NCBI RefSeq assembly: GCF_002096845.1
Contig: NZ_NCVK01000060.1
Location: forward strand, 1 to 64,000
Source: Streptococcus mitis
GTDB lineage: Bacteria; Bacillota; Bacilli; Lactobacillales; Streptococcaceae
Reading direction: 5' to 3'
DNA: 64,000 bases
Part shown: positions 24,381 to 32,771 of the stretch, piece after piece
Position numbering within the stretch: position 1 is the stretch's first letter
How the letters are laid out: each line of letters starts with the position of its first letter
Position numbers and translations under genes: made by a program
Notes under the pieces: generated by a model
Databases searched by the model: none
What the model saw: the letters and a program-made list of their open reading frames with translations, nothing else
Told to the model about the DNA's origin: nothing

Positions 24381-26999
24381 ATGAAACAACTATCTAGTGC
24401 ACAAGTACGCCAAATGTGGCTTGATTTCTGGGCGACCAAAGGTCACTCAGTAGAACCATCAGTGAGCTTGGTTCCTGTAAATGACCCAACTCTATTGTGG
24501 ATTAACTCTGGGGTAGCAACCCTTAAGAAATACTTTGACGGGACTATTATTCCTGAAAATCCACGTATTACCAATGCCCAAAAGGCCATCCGTACCAACG
24601 ACATCGAGAACGTAGGGAAGACTGCACGTCACCATACTATGTTTGAAATGTTGGGGAACTTCTCTATCGGGGATTACTTCCGTGACGAAGCCATCACTTG
24701 GGCTTATGAGCTTTTGACAAGCCCTGAATGGTTTGACTTCCCTGCTGAAAAACTTTACATGACCTACTATCCAGATGATAAAGATTCTTACAACCGCTGG
24801 ATTGAAGTGGGAGTGGATCCAAGTCACTTGATTCCAATCGAGGATAACTTCTGGGAAATCGGTGCTGGACCTTCTGGACCAGATACAGAAATCTTCTTTG
24901 ACCGTGGGGAAGCCTTTGACCCAGAAAATATCGGTCTTCGCCTGCTTGCAGAAGATATTGAAAACGACCGTTATATTGAAATCTGGAACATCGTTTTGTC
25001 ACAATTTAACGCAGACCCTGCTGTTCCTCGTAGCGAGTACAAGGAATTGCCACACAAGAACATTGATACGGGCGCTGGTTTGGAGCGTTTGGTTGCGGTT
25101 ATCCAAGGTGCTAAGACAAACTTTGAAACAGACCTCTTCATGCCAATCATTCGTGAAGTGGAGAAATTGTCTGGTAAGGTTTATGACCAAGATGGCGACA
25201 ACATGAGCTTTAAGGTCATCGCTGACCACATCCGTTCACTTTCATTTGCTATCGGTGATGGTGCCCTTCCAGGAAATGAAGGCCGTGGTTATGTCCTTCG
25301 TCGTCTCCTCCGTCGTGCGTCTATGCACGGTCAAAAATTGGGAATCAACGAGCCTTTCCTTTACAAACTCGTTCCAACCGTTGGAAAAATCATGGAAAGC
25401 TACTACCCAGAAGTGCTTGAAAAACGTGACTTTATCGAAAAAATCGTTAAGAGCGAGGAAGAGTCATTTGCCCGTACCCTTCACTCTGGTCAACACTTTG
25501 CCCAAGGCATTGTAGCTGACTTGAAAGAAAAAGGTCAATCTGTCATTGCTGGTTCAGATGTATTCAAACTTTATGACACTTATGGATTCCCAGTTGAATT
25601 GACTGAAGAAATCGCTGAAGAGGCTGGTATGACTGTAGACCGTGAAGGATTTGAAGCCGCCATGAAAGAACAGCAAGAACGTGCGCGTGCGTCAGCTGTT
25701 AAGGGTGGCTCAATGGGTATGCAAAATGAAACCCTTCAAAACATCACTGTAGAAAGTGTCTTCAACTACAATGCTAGCCAATTGTCTTCTAAATTGGTGG
25801 CTATCGTGGCTGACAATGCAGAAGTAGAAGCTGTATCAGAAGGAACTGCCTCACTTATCTTTGCGGAAACGCCATTCTATGCTGAAATGGGTGGACAGGT
25901 CGCTGACCACGGACAAATCTTGAATGAGTCAGGTAAGGTCGTGGCTACTGTGACAAATGTTCAAAAAGCTCCGAATGGACAAGCCCTTCATACGGTTGAA
26001 GTTCTTGCACCGCTTGCCTTGAATCAGGAATATACCTTGGCAATTGATACAAATCGTCGTCACCGTGTTATGAAAAACCACACTGCGACTCACTTGCTTC
26101 ACGCTGCCCTTCACAACATTCTTGGAAACCATGCGACACAAGCAGGATCTCTTAACGAAGTTGAATTCCTTCGCTTTGACTTTACCCACTTCCAAGCAGT
26201 GACTGCTGAAGAATTGCGTGCGATTGAGCAGCAAGTCAACGAGAAAATCTGGGAAGCTCTTGAAGTGAAGACAGTTGAAACGGATATTGACACTGCCAAA
26301 GAAATGGGAGCTATGGCTCTCTTTGGTGAGAAATACGGCAAGGAAGTCCGTGTTGTTACTATCGGTGACTACTCTATCGAGCTTTGTGGTGGTACCCACG
26401 TTGGCAACACTTCTGAAATTGGTCTCTTCAAGATTGTCAAAGAAGAAGGGATTGGATCAGGAACTCGCCGTATCTTGGCAGTGACTGGTAAGGAAGCCTT
26501 TGAAGCCTACCGTGAACAAGAAGATGCTCTTAAAGCAGTCGCAGCAACCTTGAAAGCACCTCAACTTAAAGAAGTACCTCACAAGGTAGAAGGACTTCAA
26601 GAACAACTTCGTCAATTGCAAAAAGAAAATGCTGAGTTGAAAGAAAAAGCCGCAGCGGCTGCTGCAGGCGATATCTTCAAGGATGTGAAGGAAGTCAATG
26701 GTCACCGTTACATTGCTAGTCAAGTTTCTGTATCTGACGCAGGTGCCCTTCGTACATTTGCAGATAACTGGAAACAAAAAGACTACTCTGATCTTCTTGT
26801 CCTAGTTGCTGCTATCGGTGACAAAGTCAATGTCCTTGTAGCAAGCAAGACAAAAGACCTTCATGCAGGAAACCTTGTCAAAGAATTAGCACCAATCGTA
26901 GATGGACGTGGTGGTGGTAAACCAGACATGGCCATGGCAGGAGGAAGCAACCAAGCTAAAATCCAAGAATTGTTGGATGCCGTAGCAGGTAAATTGTAA
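24381..26999 (+). CDS. alaS: Alanyl-tRNA synthetase
   Basis: The 872-residue class II synthetase starts with the catalytic core (motif 1 region near [15 protein letters not shown]; motif 2 with [20 protein letters not shown]). It continues with the editing domain carrying [11 protein letters not shown] and the zinc-type CGGTHVGNT motif, and ends with a coiled coil plus the C-Ala domain ([14 protein letters not shown]). The length is standard. It charges tRNA-Ala and hydrolyses mischarged Ser/Gly. AAGGAG precedes the ATG. It is controlled by the T-box upstream, together with the LOR gene. Confidence 0.97.
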   Translation: MKQLSSAQVRQMWLDFWATKGHSVEPSVSLVPVNDPTLLWINSGVATLKKYFDGTIIPENPRITNAQKAIRTNDIENVGKTARHHTMFEMLGNFSIGDYFRDEAITWAYELLTSPEWFDFPAEKLYMTYYPDDKDSYNRWIEVGVDPSHLIPIEDNFWEIGAGPSGPDTEIFFDRGEAFDPENIGLRLLAEDIENDRYIEIWNIVLSQFNADPAVPRSEYKELPHKNIDTGAGLERLVAVIQGAKTNFETDLFMPIIREVEKLSGKVYDQDGDNMSFKVIADHIRSLSFAIGDGALPGNEGRGYVLRRLLRRASMHGQKLGINEPFLYKLVPTVGKIMESYYPEVLEKRDFIEKIVKSEEESFARTLHSGQHFAQGIVADLKEKGQSVIAGSDVFKLYDTYGFPVELTEEIAEEAGMTVDREGFEAAMKEQQERARASAVKGGSMGMQNETLQNITVESVFNYNASQLSSKLVAIVADNAEVEAVSEGTASLIFAETPFYAEMGGQVADHGQILNESGKVVATVTNVQKAPNGQALHTVEVLAPLALNQEYTLAIDTNRRHRVMKNHTATHLLHAALHNILGNHATQAGSLNEVEFLRFDFTHFQAVTAEELRAIEQQVNEKIWEALEVKTVETDIDTAKEMGAMALFGEKYGKEVRVVTIGDYSIELCGGTHVGNTSEIGLFKIVKEEGIGSGTRRILAVTGKEAFEAYREQEDALKAVAATLKAPQLKEVPHKVEGLQEQLRQLQKENAELKEKAAAAAAGDIFKDVKEVNGHRYIASQVSVSDAGALRTFADNWKQKDYSDLLVLVAAIGDKVNVLVASKTKDLHAGNLVKELAPIVDGRGGGKPDMAMAGGSNQAKIQELLDAVAGKL

Positions 27000-27008
27000 T
27001 CAAGTAAA

Positions 27009-27035
27009 GATCTATCCATTTGGGTAGGTCTTTTT
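27009..27035 (+). terminator. Terminator of alaS
   Basis: AGATCTATCC pairs with GGGTAGGTCT using G-T pairs around ATTT, followed by five T residues. Confidence 0.75.
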
Positions 27036-27043
27036 GTGAATAC

Positions 27044-27075
27044 AAAAAAGCCAAATCTGATTGGATCTGGCTTGA
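27044..27075 (-). terminator. Terminator of the amylase gene
   Basis: On the minus strand AAGCCAGATC pairs with GATTTGGCTT (one mismatch), then a T run. It is convergent with the alaS terminator. Confidence 0.7.
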
Positions 27076-27088
27076 ATATTATGAACTA

Positions 27089-28543
27089 TTAGATTGTATT
27101 GGCTGCCCAGACACTTACGGATCTAGCTGAGACTGGGAATTGTCCATAACCTTCCTCATCGATTGTAACTTGACTTTGGTGGTTTCCAAGTAAGTCAACG
27201 AAGGTTTGGTTAGCCCATTCTTGGCCGACAAACATTGACTTGCTGTTTTCTTGGTCATTTGAGATAAGGACTGCGATTGGGGATTGATGTTCAGCACCTG
27301 AACGTACCCAACCGATACAGTTAGCATGGTCAAAGTAGTCATTTTGTTCTCCATAGGCCAAATCTTTTCGGATGGTTAGGAGGCGGTCAAGGACTTCTTT
27401 GAAATCTTGTTGAGCATACTGCCCTGAAATCCCATAGTAGTCGCCGTAAAAGACACATGGAAGGCCATTTTGGCGTAACAGAATGAGGGCATAGGCTGCT
27501 GGTTTGAACCATTCTTCAACGGTAGACTCAAGAGCCTGACCTCGTTGTGTATCGTGGTTGTCGACAAAAGTCACAGCCTTGTCAGGCTTGAGTTTAACCA
27601 AGCTATCTGTAAAAATACCACGAAGGTCGTAGTTGGAACCTGCTCGGCTAGCATCAAAGAGATTCAGGTGGAGACGAACATCGACAAGGTCAAAGCGTTC
27701 TTCCGTTTTTTCAAGATAGTCCAGATTGGCTTCCTTGTCTGGATTCCAAAATTCACCGAACACATAGAAATCCTCACCATATTTTTCCTTCATATCACGG
27801 ATGAAATTACGCATAAAGAAGGAGTCAATGTGCTTAACGGCATCCAAGCGGAAACCAGCTACACCAGTCGTCTCCATGAACCAGTCAGCCCAGTCATAGA
27901 TATTTTTGATAACTTCAGGATGTTTAAAGTCTAGGTCGGCATACATGAGGTAGTCGTAGTTACCGTTTTCGTTATCGACCAATTCCTCGTTGGCCCAGCC
28001 CTTGTTGTCTCCTTGGATCAGATAAATCCCAGACTTACGGCGTTTGGCATCGTAGTCTGTACCTGTGAAGTGGTACCAGTGCCAGTGGAAGTCATTGTAG
28101 GTATCTTGGCGACCATCGAAGGTAAAGCTAGTCCAGCCATTGATGGTGAAGGGTTCTCCAAGTTCAACTGTACGGTCTACAGGATCAACTTCGATAACCT
28201 GAAAGGCTTCCCTGTGATCGGCAGCAGCCTTGTGGTTGAGAACTACATCGGCCATAGGTTGGATTCCCTGTGCTTTTAGGGTTTGAATAGCTTGAAGATA
28301 GTCTTCTTTGAAACCATACTTGGTGCGGATAGTACCTTTTTGGTTAAACTCTCCTAGGTCGAATAAGTCATAGACCCCATAGCCGACATCTTTTTCATTG
28401 GTTGCCTTAAAAGCTGGTGGCATCCAGACGTGGCTAATCCCCAGATGAGCTAGGTGTGGAGCATCTTCAGCCAGACGAGTCCAGTGCTGACCATCGTGGG
28501 GCAGATACCATTCAAAGTATTGCATGAGTGTTTGATTTTGCAT
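27089..28543 (-). CDS. amyS: Cytoplasmic alpha-amylase (GH13)
   Basis: The 484-residue enzyme carries the four GH13 conserved regions: DVVLNHK (I), GFRLDAVKH with the catalytic Asp (II), VFGEFW with the acid/base Glu (III), and FVDNHDTQ (IV). It has no signal peptide (MQNQTLMQYFEWYLP), so it acts inside the cell on maltodextrins or glycogen-like glucans; this is the GH13 subfamily 5 type. It is monocistronic, with its own terminator and a promoter overlapped by a cre site. Confidence 0.93.
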   Translation of the reverse strand: MQNQTLMQYFEWYLPHDGQHWTRLAEDAPHLAHLGISHVWMPPAFKATNEKDVGYGVYDLFDLGEFNQKGTIRTKYGFKEDYLQAIQTLKAQGIQPMADVVLNHKAAADHREAFQVIEVDPVDRTVELGEPFTINGWTSFTFDGRQDTYNDFHWHWYHFTGTDYDAKRRKSGIYLIQGDNKGWANEELVDNENGNYDYLMYADLDFKHPEVIKNIYDWADWFMETTGVAGFRLDAVKHIDSFFMRNFIRDMKEKYGEDFYVFGEFWNPDKEANLDYLEKTEERFDLVDVRLHLNLFDASRAGSNYDLRGIFTDSLVKLKPDKAVTFVDNHDTQRGQALESTVEEWFKPAAYALILLRQNGLPCVFYGDYYGISGQYAQQDFKEVLDRLLTIRKDLAYGEQNDYFDHANCIGWVRSGAEHQSPIAVLISNDQENSKSMFVGQEWANQTFVDLLGNHQSQVTIDEEGYGQFPVSARSVSVWAANTI

Positions 28544-28600
28544 GATGTTTCCTCTTACTTGTCAATCTTGTTCTTTATTCTATCATAAAGTATTGGTTAG

Positions 28601-28615
28601 CGCCAACGTTTGCAT
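28601..28615 (-). promoter_or_regulatory. Catabolite-responsive element (cre) at the amylase promoter
   Basis: On the minus strand ATGCAAACGTTGGCG matches the CcpA cre consensus WTGNAANCGNWNNCW at 14 of 15 positions. It overlaps the likely -35 (TTGGCG); TAGAAT, 18 bp further, is a possible -10. CcpA bound here would repress amylase when good sugars are present. Confidence 0.75.
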
Positions 28616-28721
28616 AAAATAGAAGGAAACTATTTTAACTACTTAAAATAAAGTATTGATTTTTTTGTATCAAAGTGCTAGTATAATAGTATGTAATATA
28701 GATAAAGATAGGAGTCATCCC

Positions 28722-29471
28722 ATGATTGAATTTCAAAATGTTAGTAAGTTGTATGGTGATAAAGAGGCTTTGAGCAATCTCAATTTGCAGATTGAAAATG
28801 GGGAGATTATGGGCTTGATTGGCCATAATGGTGCTGGGAAATCGACCACCATAAAATCCTTAGTCAGTATCATTTCGCCCAGCAGTGGTCGTATTTTGGT
28901 AGATGGTCAGGAGTTATCGGAAAATCGCTTGGCTATTAAACGTAAGATTGGCTACGTAGCAGACTCGCCTGACTTATTTTTACGCTTAACGGCCAATGAA
29001 TTTTGGGAATTGATCGCCTCATCCTATGATCTGACTAGCTCTGACTTGGAGGCTAGTCTAGCTAGGCTATTGAGTGTTTTTGATTTTGCTGAAAACCGCT
29101 ATCAGGTTATTGAAACCCTTTCTCACGGAATGCGTCAGAAAGTCTTTGTCATCGGGGCACTCTTGTCTGATCCTGATATTTGGGTCTTGGACGAACCCTT
29201 GACTGGTTTGGATCCCCAGGCTGCCTTTGATTTGAAGCAAATGATGAAGGAGCATGCACAAAAAGGCAAGACGGTCTTATTTTCAACCCATGTCTTAGAG
29301 GTAGCTGAGCAAGTCTGTGATCGGATTGCCATTTTGAAAAAGGGACATTTGATTTATTGTGGTAGCGTGGAGGACTTGAGAAAAGACCACCCAGACCAGT
29401 CTTTGGAAAGCATCTACCTTAGCCTTGCTGGTAGAAAAGAGGAGGTTTCAGATGCGTCTCAAGGTCATTAA
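28722..29471 (+). CDS. ABC exporter ATP-binding protein
   Basis: The product of about 249 residues has Walker A GHNGAGKST, signature LSHGMRQK (a variant of LSGGQ), Walker B VWVLDEPLTGLDP and the H-loop FSTHVLE. This is the DrrA/CcmA/EcsA-like type used by ABC-2 exporters. ATG 28722 (MIEFQNVSKLYG) with TAGGAG is chosen; the ATG at 28656 lies before the TATAAT at 28682. It overlaps the permease gene by 20 bp. Cargo unknown. Confidence 0.88.
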   Translation: MIEFQNVSKLYGDKEALSNLNLQIENGEIMGLIGHNGAGKSTTIKSLVSIISPSSGRILVDGQELSENRLAIKRKIGYVADSPDLFLRLTANEFWELIASSYDLTSSDLEASLARLLSVFDFAENRYQVIETLSHGMRQKVFVIGALLSDPDIWVLDEPLTGLDPQAAFDLKQMMKEHAQKGKTVLFSTHVLEVAEQVCDRIAILKKGHLIYCGSVEDLRKDHPDQSLESIYLSLAGRKEEVSDASQGH

Positions 29472-31086
29472 AAAATTAGTTGATATCAATATCCTCTATT
29501 CATCTCAAGAAGCTAATCTGGCTAATCTACGAAAGAAGCAGGCTAAGAATCCTGGGAAAAAAGTAAATGTTTCCGCTAGAGTCCTAAGTTCTTACATTTT
29601 TTCTAGTCTCTTGATGCTTTTCATGTTTATAAATATAGCCTTTCGTTTTCCTTTTGAGGAAATGCCAAGTTTTTTTAGTAGCATGGTTGCTATTTTACTG
29701 GTGCTTTCCTTTTCAACTTCTTTCACTGCATTTTACAATGTCTTTTATGAGAGTAAGGACTTGGCATCGTATAGGCCCTATGCCTTTAAAGAATCAGAGA
29801 TTATAATTGCTAAAGGACTGTCTGTTCTCTTGCCAGCTCTAGCTGGAATTGTACCAATCCTAGCTTATTTTCTAGTCCTCTATATTAGGCTAGCTCCTTC
29901 TCTTTGGCTGGGCTTGCCTTTGATGCTGCTGTCCTTGGCCTTATTATTTGTCTCTGTTACTTTAGTGATGGTAGTGGCAGTACATTTCTTGGCTCAGACT
30001 AGGGTCTTCAGAAAGTATCAGTCTATTTTTTCGAATGTGATGATTGGGATAGGGGTTCTCATACCTTTAATATTTGTCCTCTTTCTACAGTCGACTTTTG
30101 GAAGTATTGTTGACAAAGTTAGAGACATTCCATTTCTCCTTTATCCTCTTCATATCTTTTACAAAATAGCAGTGGACCCTTTTTCGACTGAAGCCATACT
30201 GGGTCTGCTAGCTTGGATAGGACTAACTCTCTTCCTGCTTTATCTGACCAAAAAGAAGGTCCTTCCTCGTTTTTATGACGTTATCCTGCTTAATAGTGAG
30301 GAGAAGGTCAAAAAAGAACGTCGCAGCAAGGAGAGAATTTCAACTACTAAAAAGGGATTTTTCCGCATGGTTTTACGCTACCACCTCACCCTCTTGGGAC
30401 AGGGGACTGGCGTGGTTACAGTGCTTTTTACAAGTGCTTTCCTTCCTTATCTCATGATGATTGGTCTGATTTCCAAAATCCGAGATTCTCAGATAGTTCC
30501 AGACATTCATCCTCCATACTGGTTACCCTTGTTTTTTATAGGAGTGTTTATAGCAGTTGTCAATAACAATATCACCAGCCTGCATTCAATTGCCTTGTCC
30601 TTGGAGAGGGAAAATGTTGATTTTCTTAAGAGTTTACCCTTTGACTTTGCTCGTTATGTGAAAGTGAAATTTTGGATTATATTTGCTGTCCAGTCCTTTT
30701 TACCAGTTCTGACTTTACTTGGCCTTTCTCTATATCTAGGCTTGCCCATCCTTTCGATGATTTACCTCCTTGTGGCATGGATCCTTGCCAGTGTCATCCT
30801 TTCTTGCCACCATTACTTTAAGGACGTGAAAAATCTGTCAACCAATTGGAGTAGTATTACGGACTTGGTGAACCGTTCAAATCGTATAGTAGCAATTGTT
30901 TTGATTTTGGTTTATAGTGCAATCTTGATGGCCCTTGTAATAGGGAGCTTATTCTTGGTTCAGTCTCTCTCTACTATCCTTGCCGTCAGCTTGGGAGTAG
31001 GAGTTCTTATCCTCTTGCTTGCTCTTGCTATTTTTAGCTATCATTACTACCTGTCACGCATATTGGCAGAAATAGAAAAAAGATGA
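29452..31086 (+). CDS. ABC exporter permease
   Basis: The 544-residue membrane protein has about 11-12 predicted spans in two blocks, divided by a charged cytoplasmic stretch (about residues 280-310, KVKKERRSKERISTTKKG). It starts at ATG 29452 (MRLKVIKKLVD) behind GAGGTT, inside the ATPase gene. Together they form a two-component exporter. I cannot assign a substrate; bacteriocin/antimicrobial export or lipid transport are possibilities only. Confidence 0.8.
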   Translation: MRLKVIKKLVDINILYSSQEANLANLRKKQAKNPGKKVNVSARVLSSYIFSSLLMLFMFINIAFRFPFEEMPSFFSSMVAILLVLSFSTSFTAFYNVFYESKDLASYRPYAFKESEIIIAKGLSVLLPALAGIVPILAYFLVLYIRLAPSLWLGLPLMLLSLALLFVSVTLVMVVAVHFLAQTRVFRKYQSIFSNVMIGIGVLIPLIFVLFLQSTFGSIVDKVRDIPFLLYPLHIFYKIAVDPFSTEAILGLLAWIGLTLFLLYLTKKKVLPRFYDVILLNSEEKVKKERRSKERISTTKKGFFRMVLRYHLTLLGQGTGVVTVLFTSAFLPYLMMIGLISKIRDSQIVPDIHPPYWLPLFFIGVFIAVVNNNITSLHSIALSLERENVDFLKSLPFDFARYVKVKFWIIFAVQSFLPVLTLLGLSLYLGLPILSMIYLLVAWILASVILSCHHYFKDVKNLSTNWSSITDLVNRSNRIVAIVLILVYSAILMALVIGSLFLVQSLSTILAVSLGVGVLILLLALAIFSYHYYLSRILAEIEKR

Positions 31087-31159
31087 GATAGTTGGTCGCT
31101 TGCTTGATAAATTTTATAAAAAGAAATGAAGCTGAGCAAAAAACTACTTCTAACTATCA

Positions 31160-31198
31160 AAAAACGAGTATTTCCGTAGATGGAGATACTCGTTTTTC
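31160..31198 (+). terminator. Terminator of the ABC exporter operon
   Basis: AAAAACGAGTAT (31160-31171) pairs perfectly with ATACTCGTTTTT (31186-31197). Confidence 0.85.
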
Positions 31199-31431
31199 TA
31201 TGCCATTTTTCTTATCATAACAAAAAACGACTAGAAATTTATAACAACATATAAATCCTATAGCATCAATTGCTTAAATTTTGGACTAGATTTTATCTAT
31301 GATGTTTTGAAGGTTAATGGAGCTTGAGATGTTTGCTATTTATGGATAGCATACAAAATCATTGTTACTGGCGAGCTCTCTTATATTTCCGGGTTTACCT
31401 TTATCTAGTTATTCTTATAAAAATCTGTTTT
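31199..31431. other. Intergenic stretch without recognisable features
   Basis: AT-rich DNA with stop codons in all frames. I see no gene, repeat or regulatory site. It may be decayed sequence next to the BOX copy. Confidence 0.5.
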
Positions 31432-31534
31432 ATACTCAATGAAAATCAAAGAGCAAACTAGGAAGCTAGCCTCAGGTTGCTCAAAGCACCGCTTTGAGGT
31501 TGCAGATAAAGCTGACGTGGTTTGAAGAGTATTA
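31432..31534 (-). repeat. Short BOX element, reverse orientation, deleted boxA
   Basis: Read on the minus strand: boxA start, part of a boxB-like unit, then boxC beginning at TATACTCAATGAAAATCAA (forward coordinates 31431-31449). BoxA lacks the 12 bp between two CTCTTC repeats that the copy at 15228 has, which looks like slippage between direct repeats. It lies about 95 bp before the U32 gene promoter. Confidence 0.85.
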
Positions 31535-31627
31535 GACTAATTTCCACTTTGGTGAGTCAAGTGGAAGTTACTGAAATAATTCCTATTTGTAAAACTCTGA
31601 TAAGTCTTGGCTGATTTTGGAGAAATG

Positions 31628-31636
31628 TGGTATAAT
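31628..31636 (+). promoter_or_regulatory. Extended -10 promoter of the U32-family gene
   Basis: TGgTATAAT ends 7 nt before the ATG at 31644; the gap (TTTTCTT) has no ribosome-binding site, so a leaderless mRNA is predicted. Confidence 0.7.
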
Positions 31637-31643
31637 TTTTCTT

Positions 31644-32573
31644 ATGGAAAAGATTATCATTACAGCAACTGCTGAAAGTATTGAACAAGTTGAACAACTG
31701 CTCGAAGCTGGCGTAGACCGTATCTATGTCGGTGAGAAAGATTTTGGCCTTCGTCTGCCAACAATCTTTAGTTATGACCAATTGCGTGAAATCGCTAAGC
31801 TGGTTCATGATGCTGGTAAGGAATTGATCGTTGCGGTTAACGCCCTCATGCACCAAGATATGATGGACCGTATCAAGCCTTTCTTAGATTTCTTGGAAGA
31901 AATCAAGACAGACTACATTACGATTGGGGATGCAGGTGTCTTTTATGTGGTCAATCGCGATGGTTATTCCTTTAAAACCATCTACGATGCTTCAACCATG
32001 GTAACAAGCAGTCGTCAGATTAACTTCTGGGGACAAAAGGCTGGCGCATCTGAGGCTGTTTTGGCGCGTGAAATTCCATCAGCTGAACTTTTCAAAATGC
32101 CAGAGATTTTGGAAATTCCTGCCGAAGTTTTGGTGTATGGTGCTAGTGTGATTCACCATTCTAAACGTCCGCTCTTGCAAAACTACTATAACTTTACGCA
32201 TATCGATGATGAAAAGACCCGCAAGCGTGACCTTTTCTTGGCTGAGCCAAGTGACCCAGAGAGCCACTATTCCATTTTTGAAGATAATCATGGTACCCAC
32301 ATCTTTGCCAACAATGACCTTGATTTGATGACAAAATTGACAGAATTGGTAGAGCATGGCTTTACTCACTGGAAACTAGAAGGGCTCTACACACCTGGTC
32401 AGAACTTTGTCGAGATTGCAAAACTCTTTATCCAAGCGCGTAGCTTGATCCAAGAGGGTAACTTTAGCCATGACCAAGCCTTCTTGCTAGATGAAGAAGT
32501 TCGCAAGTTACACCCTAGAAACCGTTTCCTTGATACAGGATTTTATGACTACGATCCTGACATGGTTAAATAA
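31644..32573 (+). CDS. Peptidase U32 family protein (TrhP1/YrrN-like)
   Basis: The 309-residue TIM-barrel-type protein opens with ITATAESIEQVEQLLEAGVDRIYVG, typical of U32 proteins, with LEGLYTPGQNF near residue 260. Its length matches the shorter member of the YrrN/YrrO (TrhP1/TrhP2) pair, which helps make 5-hydroxyuridine at the tRNA wobble base. Only one of the pair is in this window. Peptidase activity is not established for this branch. ATG 31644 is the natural start; the in-frame ATG at 31617 lies upstream of the promoter. Confidence 0.8.
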   Translation: MEKIIITATAESIEQVEQLLEAGVDRIYVGEKDFGLRLPTIFSYDQLREIAKLVHDAGKELIVAVNALMHQDMMDRIKPFLDFLEEIKTDYITIGDAGVFYVVNRDGYSFKTIYDASTMVTSSRQINFWGQKAGASEAVLAREIPSAELFKMPEILEIPAEVLVYGASVIHHSKRPLLQNYYNFTHIDDEKTRKRDLFLAEPSDPESHYSIFEDNHGTHIFANNDLDLMTKLTELVEHGFTHWKLEGLYTPGQNFVEIAKLFIQARSLIQEGNFSHDQAFLLDEEVRKLHPRNRFLDTGFYDYDPDMVK

Positions 32574-32586
32574 AGTAAATGGATAG

Positions 32587-32627
32587 TTGAGAGAAGGAAG
32601 ATGCAAACATTTCTTCTCTCAATTTTT
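32587..32627 (+). terminator. Terminator of the U32-family gene
   Basis: TTGAGAGAAG (32587-32596) pairs with CTTCTCTCAA (32613-32622), followed by TTTTTCTT. Confidence 0.8.
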
Positions 32628-32754
32628 CTTATTCTCCAATATTTTCAAAAAATAAGTAGGCTAGGATGCTCTGTTTACTGGGATTTTTCAGAAAAGTGAC
32701 CTTCTCGAGTTTGAAAATTATCCTATGTTTGCAGGTGCCAAATGGCCCTTTTTT

Positions 32755-32763
32755 TGGTATAAT
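32755..32763 (+). promoter_or_regulatory. Extended -10 promoter of dinG
   Basis: TGgTATAAT ends 8 nt before ATG 32772; the gap (TTTTTATA) lacks a ribosome-binding site, so a leaderless mRNA is predicted. Confidence 0.7.
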
Positions 32764-32771
32764 TTTTTATA

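Noticed and set aside
27545-28279. Plus-strand frames opposite the amylase gene
   Set aside because: These are shadows of a clearly functional GH13 gene, with no start signals.
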